Assembly (NCBI RefSeq): GCF_002844275.1
Contig: NZ_NXGX01000005.1
Location: 1-64,000 of the forward strand
Length of the DNA stretch: 64,000 nt
Direction of reading: 5' to 3'
Origin: Thalassospira lohafexi
GTDB lineage: Bacteria; Pseudomonadota; Alphaproteobacteria; Rhodospirillales; Thalassospiraceae
Below the pieces are notes generated by a model, which did not search any database, was not told the DNA's origin, and saw nothing but the letters and a program-made list of their open reading frames with translations. This document shows positions 7,773-15,801 of this stretch, one piece after another. The first letter of the stretch is position 1, and each line of letters begins with the position of its first letter. Made by a program: the position numbers and the translations under genes.

Positions 7773-8993
7773 TTAGGCCGAAATTCGATTACGCCCGGCC
7801 TGTTTGGCCTCGTAAAGCTTCTGATCGGCGCGCTTCAAAACCGCCCAAGGGTCTTTTACATCCTCGTCAATGTCCGAAAGGCCGACTGAAATCGTCACCG
7901 ATACGGTTTTATTCTTTTCGGGTACGGTGATTTTATTCTCGGCAATCCGTTTGCGCAGGGCTTCAAGCGGTTCATGAACTTTTTCTGCCGTCCGCCCGGC
8001 AAAGACAACGGTAAATTCCTCCCCACCATATCGGAACGCCTTGCCTCCCCCGCCAACACGGGCCAATTCGCGGGCAACCTTTTTCAAAACGATATCGCCA
8101 ACATCATGGCCATAGGTATCGTTGAACTTTTTAAAGTGATCCACATCAAGCATGGCAATCGCATACTGGCTGCCAAGTTCCGACATGGCATGGCCAAGCG
8201 CACGCCGCCCGGCAAGGCCGGTCAAATCATCGACAAATGCCATTCGCCACGCTTCCTGTGCCAATCCGGCCAGCACCACGGCAGTTGCTGCCAGATAGCC
8301 ATATTGAATGGCACCGGGGCCCATCACCGTTGCCACCGTGATGGCAATGATTGCCGCAGCAAAGCTTGTCTCAAGCGGCTTATGACGGATCAACAACAAG
8401 ACCACCGCAACCACAGACAGGATCATGGCCGGATGCGGCATGACCGACAGAAAACCGCCATCATTTATGAACCGGGTATCGAGTATGCGATAAAGTGCCA
8501 AGCCAACATCAGGCTGCCCTGCCAGCATCAACATGACAAAAATCTGCAACCCAAGCACCAGCATCCGTGCAATGCCACGCGGGTTTAAAACACCGCGCTC
8601 GGCGGTAAAACCAAGGATCAACAAATTGGCCGGGATCACATACAGGGTCGCAATGCGTAAAAAGGCCATCCCATCGGGCGAGAACCCGCCACCGTTGCCC
8701 ACCAAAAGCCAGTAACACACCAGCAAAAGCAGCATGACAAAAACCGCACGCCCACGGTTGAACCACCATGCGATGGCCCCGCCCAACCCCGCCAGAAGAA
8801 ACGGGCCATACCGCACCAGCCCCGAAAATTCAGCCGGCACAAGGCTCGGTGATATCGCCAGCACCAAACAGGCCCCCATGATCAACAATGGGGCCAGTCC
8901 GACGGAAACAAGGGTGGAATAAGCGCGACGCATGGGTCGTTTGATACTACCTGCAGATGGGGCAACGCGTGTTGGGAAACGATCCCGAACCAT
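7773..8993 (-). CDS. Membrane-anchored diguanylate cyclase (GGDEF)
   Basis: 406 residues. About seven hydrophobic segments (residues 25-250) form an unrecognised membrane sensor module. A GGDEF domain follows (FVDDLTGLAGRRAL to the C-terminus). The active-site loop reads GGEEF near residue 322, and the metal/substrate segment MLDVDHFKKFNDTYGHDVGD is intact, so it should make cyclic di-GMP. The product-inhibition site RxxD expected just before the GGEEF loop is replaced by glycines, so feedback inhibition through that site is unlikely. The start could instead be the ATG at 8933. It lies upstream of the RTX operon on the same strand, separated by the AT-rich gap. Confidence 0.9.
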   Translation of the reverse strand: MVRDRFPTRVAPSAGSIKRPMRRAYSTLVSVGLAPLLIMGACLVLAISPSLVPAEFSGLVRYGPFLLAGLGGAIAWWFNRGRAVFVMLLLLVCYWLLVGNGGGFSPDGMAFLRIATLYVIPANLLILGFTAERGVLNPRGIARMLVLGLQIFVMLMLAGQPDVGLALYRILDTRFINDGGFLSVMPHPAMILSVVAVVLLLIRHKPLETSFAAAIIAITVATVMGPGAIQYGYLAATAVVLAGLAQEAWRMAFVDDLTGLAGRRALGHAMSELGSQYAIAMLDVDHFKKFNDTYGHDVGDIVLKKVARELARVGGGGKAFRYGGEEFTVVFAGRTAEKVHEPLEALRKRIAENKITVPEKNKTVSVTISVGLSDIDEDVKDPWAVLKRADQKLYEAKQAGRNRISA

Positions 8994-9325
8994 GATATCG
9001 GCGGTAATCTAACGGCTGTTGGGTTAAGGGGCTATTGCTTTGTCCTTCGTAGTTGCAGTTTTTCTTATTCAGCATCGGTCTGCACCCAAAGCACAATACG
9101 ACCCGGTGTTTTTAAGCTTGCCAGCATTCGCATCTGCACCATAAATTGAAACCCAGCCTACTGCGGCGCACAATGATCGCAGAAAAGCAGACTGTCACGG
9201 CGGCCACGGTACGATCCCGAAAACGGGACGCAATAACACGCCACAAGAATACGACAAAGGCATCGCACGGCGAACTTGCCGACGCGTTGCCGTCTTGAAA
9301 TGACAGGTTTTGGAGAAACGTTATC
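8994..9325. other. Intergenic region, no gene seen
   Basis: About 330 bases between the divergent diguanylate cyclase and malyl-CoA lyase genes. It must hold both promoters, but I cannot place them. A short stem-loop (TCCCG-AAAA-CGGGA, 9215-9228) is the only structure seen. Confidence 0.5.
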
Positions 9326-10312
9326 ATGAGCTTCACAACACCGACCCCGGCCCCCGCGCGCCTGAACCGGTCCGAACTTGCCGTTCCCGGCAGCCGCATC
9401 GAACTGTTTGAAAAGGCCGCCAAATCAAAAGCCGACGCCATTTTCCTTGATCTGGAGGACGCGGTTGCGCCCAGTGACAAGGAACAGGCACGCAAAAACA
9501 TCATCGCTGCGATCAATGACATTGATTGGGGCCACAAGGTGCTGTCGGTGCGCATCAACGGACTTGATACCCATTATATGTACCGCGATGTTGTTGATGT
9601 GCTTGAACAGGCTGGCGACCGGCTTGATCTGATCATGATCCCCAAGGTCGGAACGGCCGCGGATGTTTATGCGCTTGATATGATGGCGACCCAGATTGAA
9701 ACCGCAAAAGGGCGCAAAAAACGCATCGGGTTTGAACTGATCATTGAAACCGCCCTTGGCATGCAAAACATCCACGAAGTCGCTGCCGCTTCGCCGCGCA
9801 ATGAAAGCCTGCATTTCGGGGTGGCTGATTACGCCGCCTCGACCAAGGCCATGACAACCGGCATTGGCGGCCCGAACCCGCATTATGGCGTTTTGACCGA
9901 CAAGGACGGCGACACACCACGCGATTATCATTGGGGTGACATGTGGCATTACGCCATTGCACGCATGGTCGTCGCGGCCCGTGCCAATGGTTTGCGCCCG
10001 ATTGATGGCCCGTTTGGGGACTTTTCCGACCCGGATGGCTACCGCGCACAAGCCGCACGCGCCATGGTGCTGGGCTGCGAAGGCAAATGGGCCATCCACC
10101 CCAGCCAGATCACCCTTGCCAACGAAGTCTATTCCCCGTCAGACGCCGAAGTCACCAAGGCCAAACGCATTCTTGAAGCCATGGCAAAGGCTCAGGCCGA
10201 AGGCGCGGGTGCCGTTGCACTTGATGGTCGCCTGATTGATATCGCCTCCATCAAACAGGCCGAAGTCATGGTCAGGCAAGCAGACGTCATCGCCGCACTT
10301 AACGAAAGCTGA
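9326..10312 (+). CDS. mcl1: L-malyl-CoA/beta-methylmalyl-CoA lyase (CitE/HpcH family)
   Basis: 328 residues, about the length of Rhodobacter Mcl1. It is a TIM-barrel aldolase that reversibly splits malyl-CoA to glyoxylate and acetyl-CoA, or methylmalyl-CoA to glyoxylate and propionyl-CoA. Visible signatures are ELAVPGSR, DAIFLDLEDAVAP with the metal-binding acidic pair, VRINGLDT, DLIMIPKVG, a catalytic Glu in FELIIETALGM, and the lyase hallmark GPFGDFSDPDGYRAQA with GKWAIHPSQI. GGAG precedes the ATG by 10 bases. Neighbours do not form an ethylmalonyl-CoA cluster, so its pathway (glyoxylate or propionyl-CoA metabolism) is inferred from the family. Confidence 0.88.
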   Translation: MSFTTPTPAPARLNRSELAVPGSRIELFEKAAKSKADAIFLDLEDAVAPSDKEQARKNIIAAINDIDWGHKVLSVRINGLDTHYMYRDVVDVLEQAGDRLDLIMIPKVGTAADVYALDMMATQIETAKGRKKRIGFELIIETALGMQNIHEVAAASPRNESLHFGVADYAASTKAMTTGIGGPNPHYGVLTDKDGDTPRDYHWGDMWHYAIARMVVAARANGLRPIDGPFGDFSDPDGYRAQAARAMVLGCEGKWAIHPSQITLANEVYSPSDAEVTKAKRILEAMAKAQAEGAGAVALDGRLIDIASIKQAEVMVRQADVIAALNES

Positions 10313-10347
10313 CGACCAAATCGTCCCGCCAGAACACCCGTAAAACT

Positions 10348-10378
10348 CAAAGGGGCACCATTATCTGGCGCCCCTTTG
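10348..10378. terminator. Bidirectional hairpin terminator
   Basis: CAAAGGGGC (10348-10356) pairs with GCCCCTTTG (10370-10378). It lies between the convergent mcl1 and oxidoreductase genes and can serve both. Confidence 0.7.
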
Positions 10379-10423
10379 TGATGTCTTGCATCAGGTCCGG
10401 CTGTCACACCGCGAAGTTTCCGA

Positions 10424-11446
10424 TTACGCCGGAATGGCCTCAAAGGTGATCTTGCCAATCGCCTTGCCGCTTTCAAGCAGCGCATGCGCCTTTCTCAGGC
10501 TTTCCGGCGTCAGCGGACCAAAGTTTTCGGAGGCCGTATTTTTGATCACACCGTCGTCAACCAGTTGGGCGACGGTGGCCAACAATTTATGTTGTTCGAT
10601 CATATCGGGCGTTTCAAACATCGACCGGGTAAACATAAACTCATAGGAAAAGCTGGCCGATTTCGCCTTGAGCAAATCCACATTATGCTCTTTCGATGCT
10701 TCGGTAATCGTCACGATCCGTCCCTGCGGGGCAATGATTTCGGTCATCACGTCAAAATACTGATCGGTTTCAGATGTGCAGAAAATGTAATCAACCGCAG
10801 CAACCTCAAGGGCGGCCAATTCATCCTTAAGCGGACGGCGATGATTGATCACCTGATCCGCACCCAGTTTTTTGACCCACTCAATGGTCTCATCGCGCGA
10901 TGCGGTGGCAATCACGTTTAGCCCGGCCAGTTTGGCAAGCTGGATCGCGATGGAGCCAACGCCCCCCGCACCACCAATGATCAGGATGGTTTTGCCCGCA
11001 TTGGCATCGGTTGCAGTACGATCAATCAACAGTCGGTCAAACATCGCCTCCCAGGCGGTGATCGTCGTCAACGGTAAGGCCGCCGCCGCTGCGAAATCAA
11101 GCGATTTGGGCTTTGGCGCAACAATGCGTTCATCGACAAGCTGAAATTCACTGTTTGACCCGGAACGGGTTACATCGCCCGCATACCAAACCTCATCGCC
11201 CGGACGAAACAGGGTGACGTCTTCGCCAACAGCCTCAACCACGCCGGCCGCATCCCAGCCAAGCACGGTAAATTCACCTTCCTTGGCCCGACCTTTACGT
11301 ACTTTAAAATCAACCGGGTTCACCGCGACACCCTTTACCCGCACCAGAATATCGCGACCTTCGGCGGTCGGCGTGTCGGTTTCAATCTGGGTAAAAAGGC
11401 CCGGCGTCTCGACCGGGGCAGGTTTGTTAATACCAATGGATTTCAT
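10424..11446 (-). CDS. Zinc-type alcohol dehydrogenase-like MDR oxidoreductase
   Basis: 340 residues; AAGGA lies 8 bases before the ATG. It is a medium-chain dehydrogenase/reductase of the quinone-oxidoreductase-like adh_fam_1 branch. The N-terminal GroES-like domain (residues 1-130, LGWDAAGVVEAVGEDVTLFRPGDEVWYAGD) lacks the cysteine ligands for zinc, and the Rossmann fold carries IIGGAGGVGSIAIQLAKLAG for NADPH. It probably reduces quinones or reactive enones. It is divergent from an HxlR regulator, a common pairing in which the regulator senses electrophiles or quinones. Confidence 0.85.
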   Translation of the reverse strand: MKSIGINKPAPVETPGLFTQIETDTPTAEGRDILVRVKGVAVNPVDFKVRKGRAKEGEFTVLGWDAAGVVEAVGEDVTLFRPGDEVWYAGDVTRSGSNSEFQLVDERIVAPKPKSLDFAAAAALPLTTITAWEAMFDRLLIDRTATDANAGKTILIIGGAGGVGSIAIQLAKLAGLNVIATASRDETIEWVKKLGADQVINHRRPLKDELAALEVAAVDYIFCTSETDQYFDVMTEIIAPQGRIVTITEASKEHNVDLLKAKSASFSYEFMFTRSMFETPDMIEQHKLLATVAQLVDDGVIKNTASENFGPLTPESLRKAHALLESGKAIGKITFEAIPA

Positions 11447-11599
11447 ATTTGTATTCCTTGTAACGCACGTTTGATTTGTGAATGCGCCGAAGATACCTCA
11501 TAATGCCCCCAATAAGAAGTACGCACAATTTCGACCCATAGTGTCATTTTGTATACTAATGGACTTTACTGCGGCTTTCAGAGCATCAGGAGATTAAAT

Positions 11600-11968
11600 A
11601 TGGACCGTTGCGCACCCAATCGCAGCCCCGGCTGCCCGGTGGAAGGCGCACTTGATGTCATTGGCGGCAAGTGGAAAGGCGTTGTGATGTACCATCTGCT
11701 TGATGGCACCAAACGCTTTAACGAACTGCACCGCATGATGCCGGGTGTCACCCAGCGGATGCTCACCCGTCAGCTGCGTGAGCTTGAGGCAGACGGACTG
11801 GTGCATCGCGAAGTCTATGCCGAAGTTCCGCCCCGGGTTGAATACAGCCTGACGGCAAAGGGCGACACACTCCGCCAGATCATTCTGGCCCTTAAGGCAT
11901 GGGGCGAAACCCATGTGCCCTATTACGCGTACGACAAAAAACAGAACCCCGAACGCCTCAAGGCATGA
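11600..11968 (+). CDS. HxlR-family transcriptional regulator
   Basis: 122 residues. The ATG at 11600 is preceded by AGGAG at 7 bases; the longer frame from 11549 has no ribosome site. The winged-helix core runs [26 protein letters not shown], then [30 protein letters not shown] and the wing [14 protein letters not shown], all diagnostic of HxlR. Cysteines at residues 4 and 11 are in the positions where redox-sensing members carry a reactive Cys. The 150-base divergent gap shared with the oxidoreductase probably contains its operator. Confidence 0.9.
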   Translation: MDRCAPNRSPGCPVEGALDVIGGKWKGVVMYHLLDGTKRFNELHRMMPGVTQRMLTRQLRELEADGLVHREVYAEVPPRVEYSLTAKGDTLRQIILALKAWGETHVPYYAYDKKQNPERLKA

Positions 11969-12057
11969 TCGGCGACACCCGCCGTAATGATCCCGGTGCG
12001 GCCAGATAATTGCGACCAGATAGTCGGCTGCGAACGACGTCGCCCACTTGATGAATT

Positions 12058-12561
12058 TTAGGATCCGCTCATCCTGTCAAGGTCGCGCGCCATTTTCCAG
12101 AATGTCGCACGATCATATCCGTCGTGCATACCTTCGCCGACGATCTCGAATCCGCGTGACTTGAAATAGGCAACATTGTCCGTCAGTTCGACACGCACAT
12201 GCAGACGCATCTTTTCCTTGCCGCGCACCGCCGCATCTTCACATGCCGCAGTGACCAATGCCCTGCCAATTCCGCCTCTCTGAATGGCGGTATCAACGGA
12301 CAGTTTATACAGATAGGCATCCCTGCCAGTATCCTCGACCCAGACTTGCCCAACAACCGTCCCTACCTCATCGGTTGCCAAAAACAGTCTGTCTCGGGCG
12401 AAACGCCACTGAAGCTCGGATACCGTGACCGATTTTGCCGAACTTGGCGGATTAACAATGCCATCTTGCGCGGCAAACGCCGCCAAAAGCATTTCCGTCA
12501 GGTGCTGAAATGGGACTTCTTGGGGGTTTGAGGGGCAAATAATCTGAATACTGGACGTCAT
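12058..12561 (-). CDS. GNAT-family N-acetyltransferase
   Basis: 167 residues with a GNAT acetyl-CoA fold. The A motif is LYKLSVDTAIQRGGIGRALVTAACEDA (acetyl-CoA pyrophosphate loop QRGGIGRA), and the B-motif region NVAYFKSRGFEIVGEG follows. The substrate cannot be told from sequence. No clear ribosome site precedes the ATG. It is divergent from accA with about 160 bases between them. Confidence 0.85.
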   Translation of the reverse strand: MTSSIQIICPSNPQEVPFQHLTEMLLAAFAAQDGIVNPPSSAKSVTVSELQWRFARDRLFLATDEVGTVVGQVWVEDTGRDAYLYKLSVDTAIQRGGIGRALVTAACEDAAVRGKEKMRLHVRVELTDNVAYFKSRGFEIVGEGMHDGYDRATFWKMARDLDRMSGS

Positions 12562-12719
12562 GGGGCAACCGTGTGCAAAATGTCATTATGTTTTGTGGAA
12601 CATACGCCATAATTCTTACGTAAACGGAAAATATGTGTAACGGCTCCCTCAACGCTTGACGTAGCGGGCCGATATACTATGTTCCGGCCCATTGTTTCCC
12701 AGTCGGATATGATGCCCTG

Positions 12720-13676
12720 ATGCATAACTTCCTCGATTTTGAAAAACCGATCGCCGAACTTGAAGGCAAGATCGAAGAACTCCGTCATCTTACCGGTAAT
12801 GACGAAGTCAATATCGCAGATGAGGTCGCACGCCTGCAGGATAAGCTGACCAAACTGCTGCAAGGCACCTATGGCAAGCTGACCCCGTGGCAAAAGACGC
12901 AAGTTGCACGCCATCCTGATCGGCCGCATTTCACCGACTATATCGGTCATCTTTTCGAAGATTTCACCCCGCTTTCCGGCGACCGCCTGTTTGGCGAAGA
13001 CGAGGCCATCATCGGTGGTCTTGCCCGTCTTCAGGGTCGCAGCGTGATGGTGATTGGCCACGAAAAAGGTCACGACACCGAAACCCGTGTAAAACACAAT
13101 TTCGGCTCGGCCCGCCCGGAAGGCTACCGCAAGGCGGTGCGCCTGATGCGCATGGCAGAACGGTTTAACATCCCGGTGGTCACACTGGTCGATACCGCAG
13201 GGGCCTTCCCCGGTGCGGATGCCGAAGCACGCGGTCAGTCAGAAGCCATCGCACGGTCCATCGAAACCTGCCTTGATATCAAGGTACCATTGATTTCGAT
13301 CGTCATCGGCGAAGGTGGATCGGGTGGTGCCATTGCACTCGCTGTCGCAAACACCGTGCTGATGCTTGAAAACTCGATCTATTCGGTGATCTCGCCAGAA
13401 GGCTGCGCATCCATCCTGTGGCGTTCGGGTGACGAGGCCAAAACCGCCGCCGAGGCCCTGCGCCTTACCGCACAGGATTTGCTTCAGCTTGGCGTGATTG
13501 ATGACATCATCCCTGAGCCGCTTGGCGGCGCACAGCGCTCACCAGCCGAGGCCTGCAAACGTGTCGGTGCTGCCATCATCAAGGCCCTTGAAAGCATGGA
13601 TGACGTCGAAGGCGGCGTTCTTAAAGCCCGCCGTCGCGACAAGTTTCTTGAAATGGGCCGCAAAGGCCTGAACTGA
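12720..13676 (+). CDS. accA: Acetyl-CoA carboxylase carboxyltransferase subunit alpha
   Basis: 318 residues, the normal AccA length. With AccD it transfers the carboxyl group from biotin-BCCP to acetyl-CoA, making malonyl-CoA for fatty acid synthesis in the cytoplasm. It has the N-terminal helical segment [18 protein letters not shown], the crotonase-like core with DRPHFTDYI, the [22 protein letters not shown] strand, [22 protein letters not shown] and the oxyanion loop [10 protein letters not shown]. It is a single gene with a terminator downstream; accD is not in the window. Confidence 0.98.
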   Translation: MHNFLDFEKPIAELEGKIEELRHLTGNDEVNIADEVARLQDKLTKLLQGTYGKLTPWQKTQVARHPDRPHFTDYIGHLFEDFTPLSGDRLFGEDEAIIGGLARLQGRSVMVIGHEKGHDTETRVKHNFGSARPEGYRKAVRLMRMAERFNIPVVTLVDTAGAFPGADAEARGQSEAIARSIETCLDIKVPLISIVIGEGGSGGAIALAVANTVLMLENSIYSVISPEGCASILWRSGDEAKTAAEALRLTAQDLLQLGVIDDIIPEPLGGAQRSPAEACKRVGAAIIKALESMDDVEGGVLKARRRDKFLEMGRKGLN

Positions 13677-13686
13677 TTTTTCCATT

Positions 13687-13730
13687 CAGGACGCAGATCA
13701 TCTTCGGGTGACTGCGTCCTGTTGTTATTT
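13687..13730 (+). terminator. Rho-independent terminator after accA
   Basis: CAGGACGCAG (13687-13696) pairs with CTGCGTCCTG (13712-13721) and is followed by TTGTTATTT. It begins 10 bases after the accA stop. Confidence 0.75.
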
Positions 13731-13806
13731 CATCCGGCGCTGTCTGCCGTCGGTGATATCCGGCAAGCCCGCGCCAATTTCCGACCCTGTCGGGAGGCAC
13801 CAGACC

Positions 13807-14613
13807 ATGTTGCGCCGGTTTATTGAATCCAGCCGTTTTCAGAACTTCATTACGGCTGTTATTGCCCTTAACGCCATCATTCTCGGGCTTGAGACATCCT
13901 CAACAATCATGGATGTGGCGGGACCGTTCCTGCATGCGCTTGATCAGATCGCGGTGGCAATTTTTGTCGTCGAATTGGCGATGAAGCTTTTTGTTTACCG
14001 CCTTTCGTTCTTTAAACGCTCCTGGAATGTTTTCGATTTCACCATCGTTGCCATTACGCTCCTCCCCGCCGGACAGGGGCTTTCCGTGCTACGCGCCTTG
14101 CGTATTCTGCGCGCATTCCGCCTGATATCGACGGTTCCCTCCATGCGCAAAGTGGTCGAAGCCCTGATGCGTGCCATTCCCGGTATGATTTCGGTTCTGA
14201 CCCTATTGTCGCTGGTGTTTTATGTATCCGCCGTCATGGCGACCAAACTGTTTGGCGCAGGCTTCCCTGAATGGTTCGGGTCCATCGGAGCGTCGCTTTA
14301 TTCCCTGTTCCAGATCATGACCCTTGAAAGCTGGTCGATGGGCATTGTCCGCCCGGTGATGGAATCCTATCCGCATGCATGGATGTTCTTTGTGCCATTC
14401 ATTCTGGTGACAACATTTGCGGTTTTGAACCTGTTTATCGCGATTGTGGTTGATGCCATGTCGACCCACGTCGATGTCGAAGGGTCCCAGACTCGCGACG
14501 AGATCGAAAGTGATCATGGTGAAATCATGAATGAACTTCGCGAACTGCGCCACGAACTCGCCAAACTCAACGCCCGCGTGGAACGTGACGAAAAGGCACC
14601 CGAGATAAAATAA
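13807..14613 (+). CDS. NaChBac/NavAb-type voltage-gated sodium channel
   Basis: 268 residues. The ATG at 13807 has GGGAGG 9 bases upstream; an in-frame start at 13708 would overlap the accA terminator. It has six transmembrane segments. S4 carries regularly spaced arginines (LRALRILRAFRLIS), and the pore loop contains TLESWSM (residues 172-178), the selectivity filter known from NavAb. S6 is FVPFILVTTFAVLNLFIAIVV, followed by a C-terminal coiled coil (EIMNELRELRHELAKLNARVE) that would tetramerise the channel. Such channels pass Na+ into cells and are linked to motility and pH homeostasis in marine and alkaliphilic bacteria. Confidence 0.94.
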   Translation: MLRRFIESSRFQNFITAVIALNAIILGLETSSTIMDVAGPFLHALDQIAVAIFVVELAMKLFVYRLSFFKRSWNVFDFTIVAITLLPAGQGLSVLRALRILRAFRLISTVPSMRKVVEALMRAIPGMISVLTLLSLVFYVSAVMATKLFGAGFPEWFGSIGASLYSLFQIMTLESWSMGIVRPVMESYPHAWMFFVPFILVTTFAVLNLFIAIVVDAMSTHVDVEGSQTRDEIESDHGEIMNELRELRHELAKLNARVERDEKAPEIK

Positions 14614-14932
14614 CGGTCCCGGCCCCCACCTTAACCGACATCGGGTCAGCCTTTCCGCCGCCGAAAAACTTCAGGCTTTTCTGATAAAGCGCGTGTTTCA
14701 GCTATCCTGCGGTTTTGATCATTGCACTGAACTTGAAAATTTCTGCCATGCAGCCCCCGGTCCGGTCGGTGACGTTGCCAGATATCTGATTTTTTGCATC
14801 ACGTGATCACGGGCGATTGCGCGTCTGATACTGGCTGCTTTGTGCGACGCCATGGCATTTTCCAAACAAATTAATTCATCTTTCTGGAATGTTGCTCTAG
14901 TCTTTCGACAAAAGGTCGGGAGAACGGGGAAA
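14614..14932. other. Intergenic region, no gene seen
   Basis: About 320 bases between the channel gene and the hydrolase gene on the same strand. I see no convincing hairpin, promoter or small gene. An 88-codon minus-strand frame (14719-14985) overlaps the start of the hydrolase gene and has no protein-like features. Confidence 0.5.
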
Positions 14933-15712
14933 ATGAAGCTTACTTTTGCGGGGACAGGGTCGGCATTTTGTATGGCAGCCGACAACTTTCAGAGCAACAT
15001 GGTTCTGGAAACCACCCCGTCGGGTGACGAACAGCCAAAACGCCTGCTGATTGACTGCGGTTCAGATGCGCGTCATTCGCTGCGTAAACTTGGCTGTATG
15101 CCAAATGACTTTGAGGCCGTCTATATCAGCCACCTGCATTCAGATCACATTGGTGGTCTGGAATGGATGGCGCTTGCCAACTATTTCATCTTTGACGGGC
15201 ACCGTGTCGATCTGATCACCGCACGCGAGCTGATCGAACCGCTATGGGAACATTCGCTTCGCGGTGGTCTGGAAACCAGCGACCACGGCAACAGCACGCT
15301 GTCCTCCTATTTCGATGTTATCGCACTTGAACCCGAAGACGGGTTTGAATGGCAGGGCCTGAAGTTTGATGTCATCCCGGCGGCCCATGTCGTGACCGAG
15401 GAAAAAACCATGTTTTCCTTCGCGCTGTTCGGGCACGCAAAAGACAAAAGCTTTTTCCTGACCACAGATGCGATATTCGATCCTGATGCACATATGCCCT
15501 TCTACAAAAAGGCAGATATCATTTTTCAGGATTGCGAATTAGGCCCACGTCGTTCAGGTGTACACGCCCATTATGATCAACTTGTCACACTCCCTGCCGA
15601 GGTAAAGGCAAAGATGTGGCTGTATCATTATCAGGCATATGATAAGCCCGATGCCAAAGCAGACGGTTTTTGCGGATTTATCAGCCCGGAACAAAGTTTC
15701 GACCTTGGCTAA
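14933..15712 (+). CDS. Metallo-beta-lactamase-fold hydrolase
   Basis: 259 residues. The ATG at 14933 opens the typical MBL beta-strand MKLTFAGTGSAF, preceded by CGGGGA. The metal motif is HLHSDHIGG (residues 62-70 approx.), with AAHVVTEEK, an Asp in TTDAIFDPD and LYHYQAYD in the positions of the remaining metal ligands. This is the arrangement of RNase Z-like and phosphodiesterase-like MBL hydrolases acting on phosphoesters. The substrate is unknown. It lies 89 bases upstream of the ABC/cyclic-nucleotide-binding gene in the same direction, which makes a nucleotide-second-messenger substrate worth testing. Confidence 0.85.
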   Translation: MKLTFAGTGSAFCMAADNFQSNMVLETTPSGDEQPKRLLIDCGSDARHSLRKLGCMPNDFEAVYISHLHSDHIGGLEWMALANYFIFDGHRVDLITARELIEPLWEHSLRGGLETSDHGNSTLSSYFDVIALEPEDGFEWQGLKFDVIPAAHVVTEEKTMFSFALFGHAKDKSFFLTTDAIFDPDAHMPFYKKADIIFQDCELGPRRSGVHAHYDQLVTLPAEVKAKMWLYHYQAYDKPDAKADGFCGFISPEQSFDLG

Positions 15713-15801
15713 TTCCACGTCTGGTTGGTAATCTGCGCGATAACAATAAACAGCGAGCAACCGGAACAATTTGTTCCTGACCAACAAAACGGGACGCGCG
15801 A

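Noticed and set aside
9425..10099. Minus-strand frame of 224 codons opposite the malyl-CoA lyase
   Set aside because: Shadow of a well-supported gene; no protein-like features.
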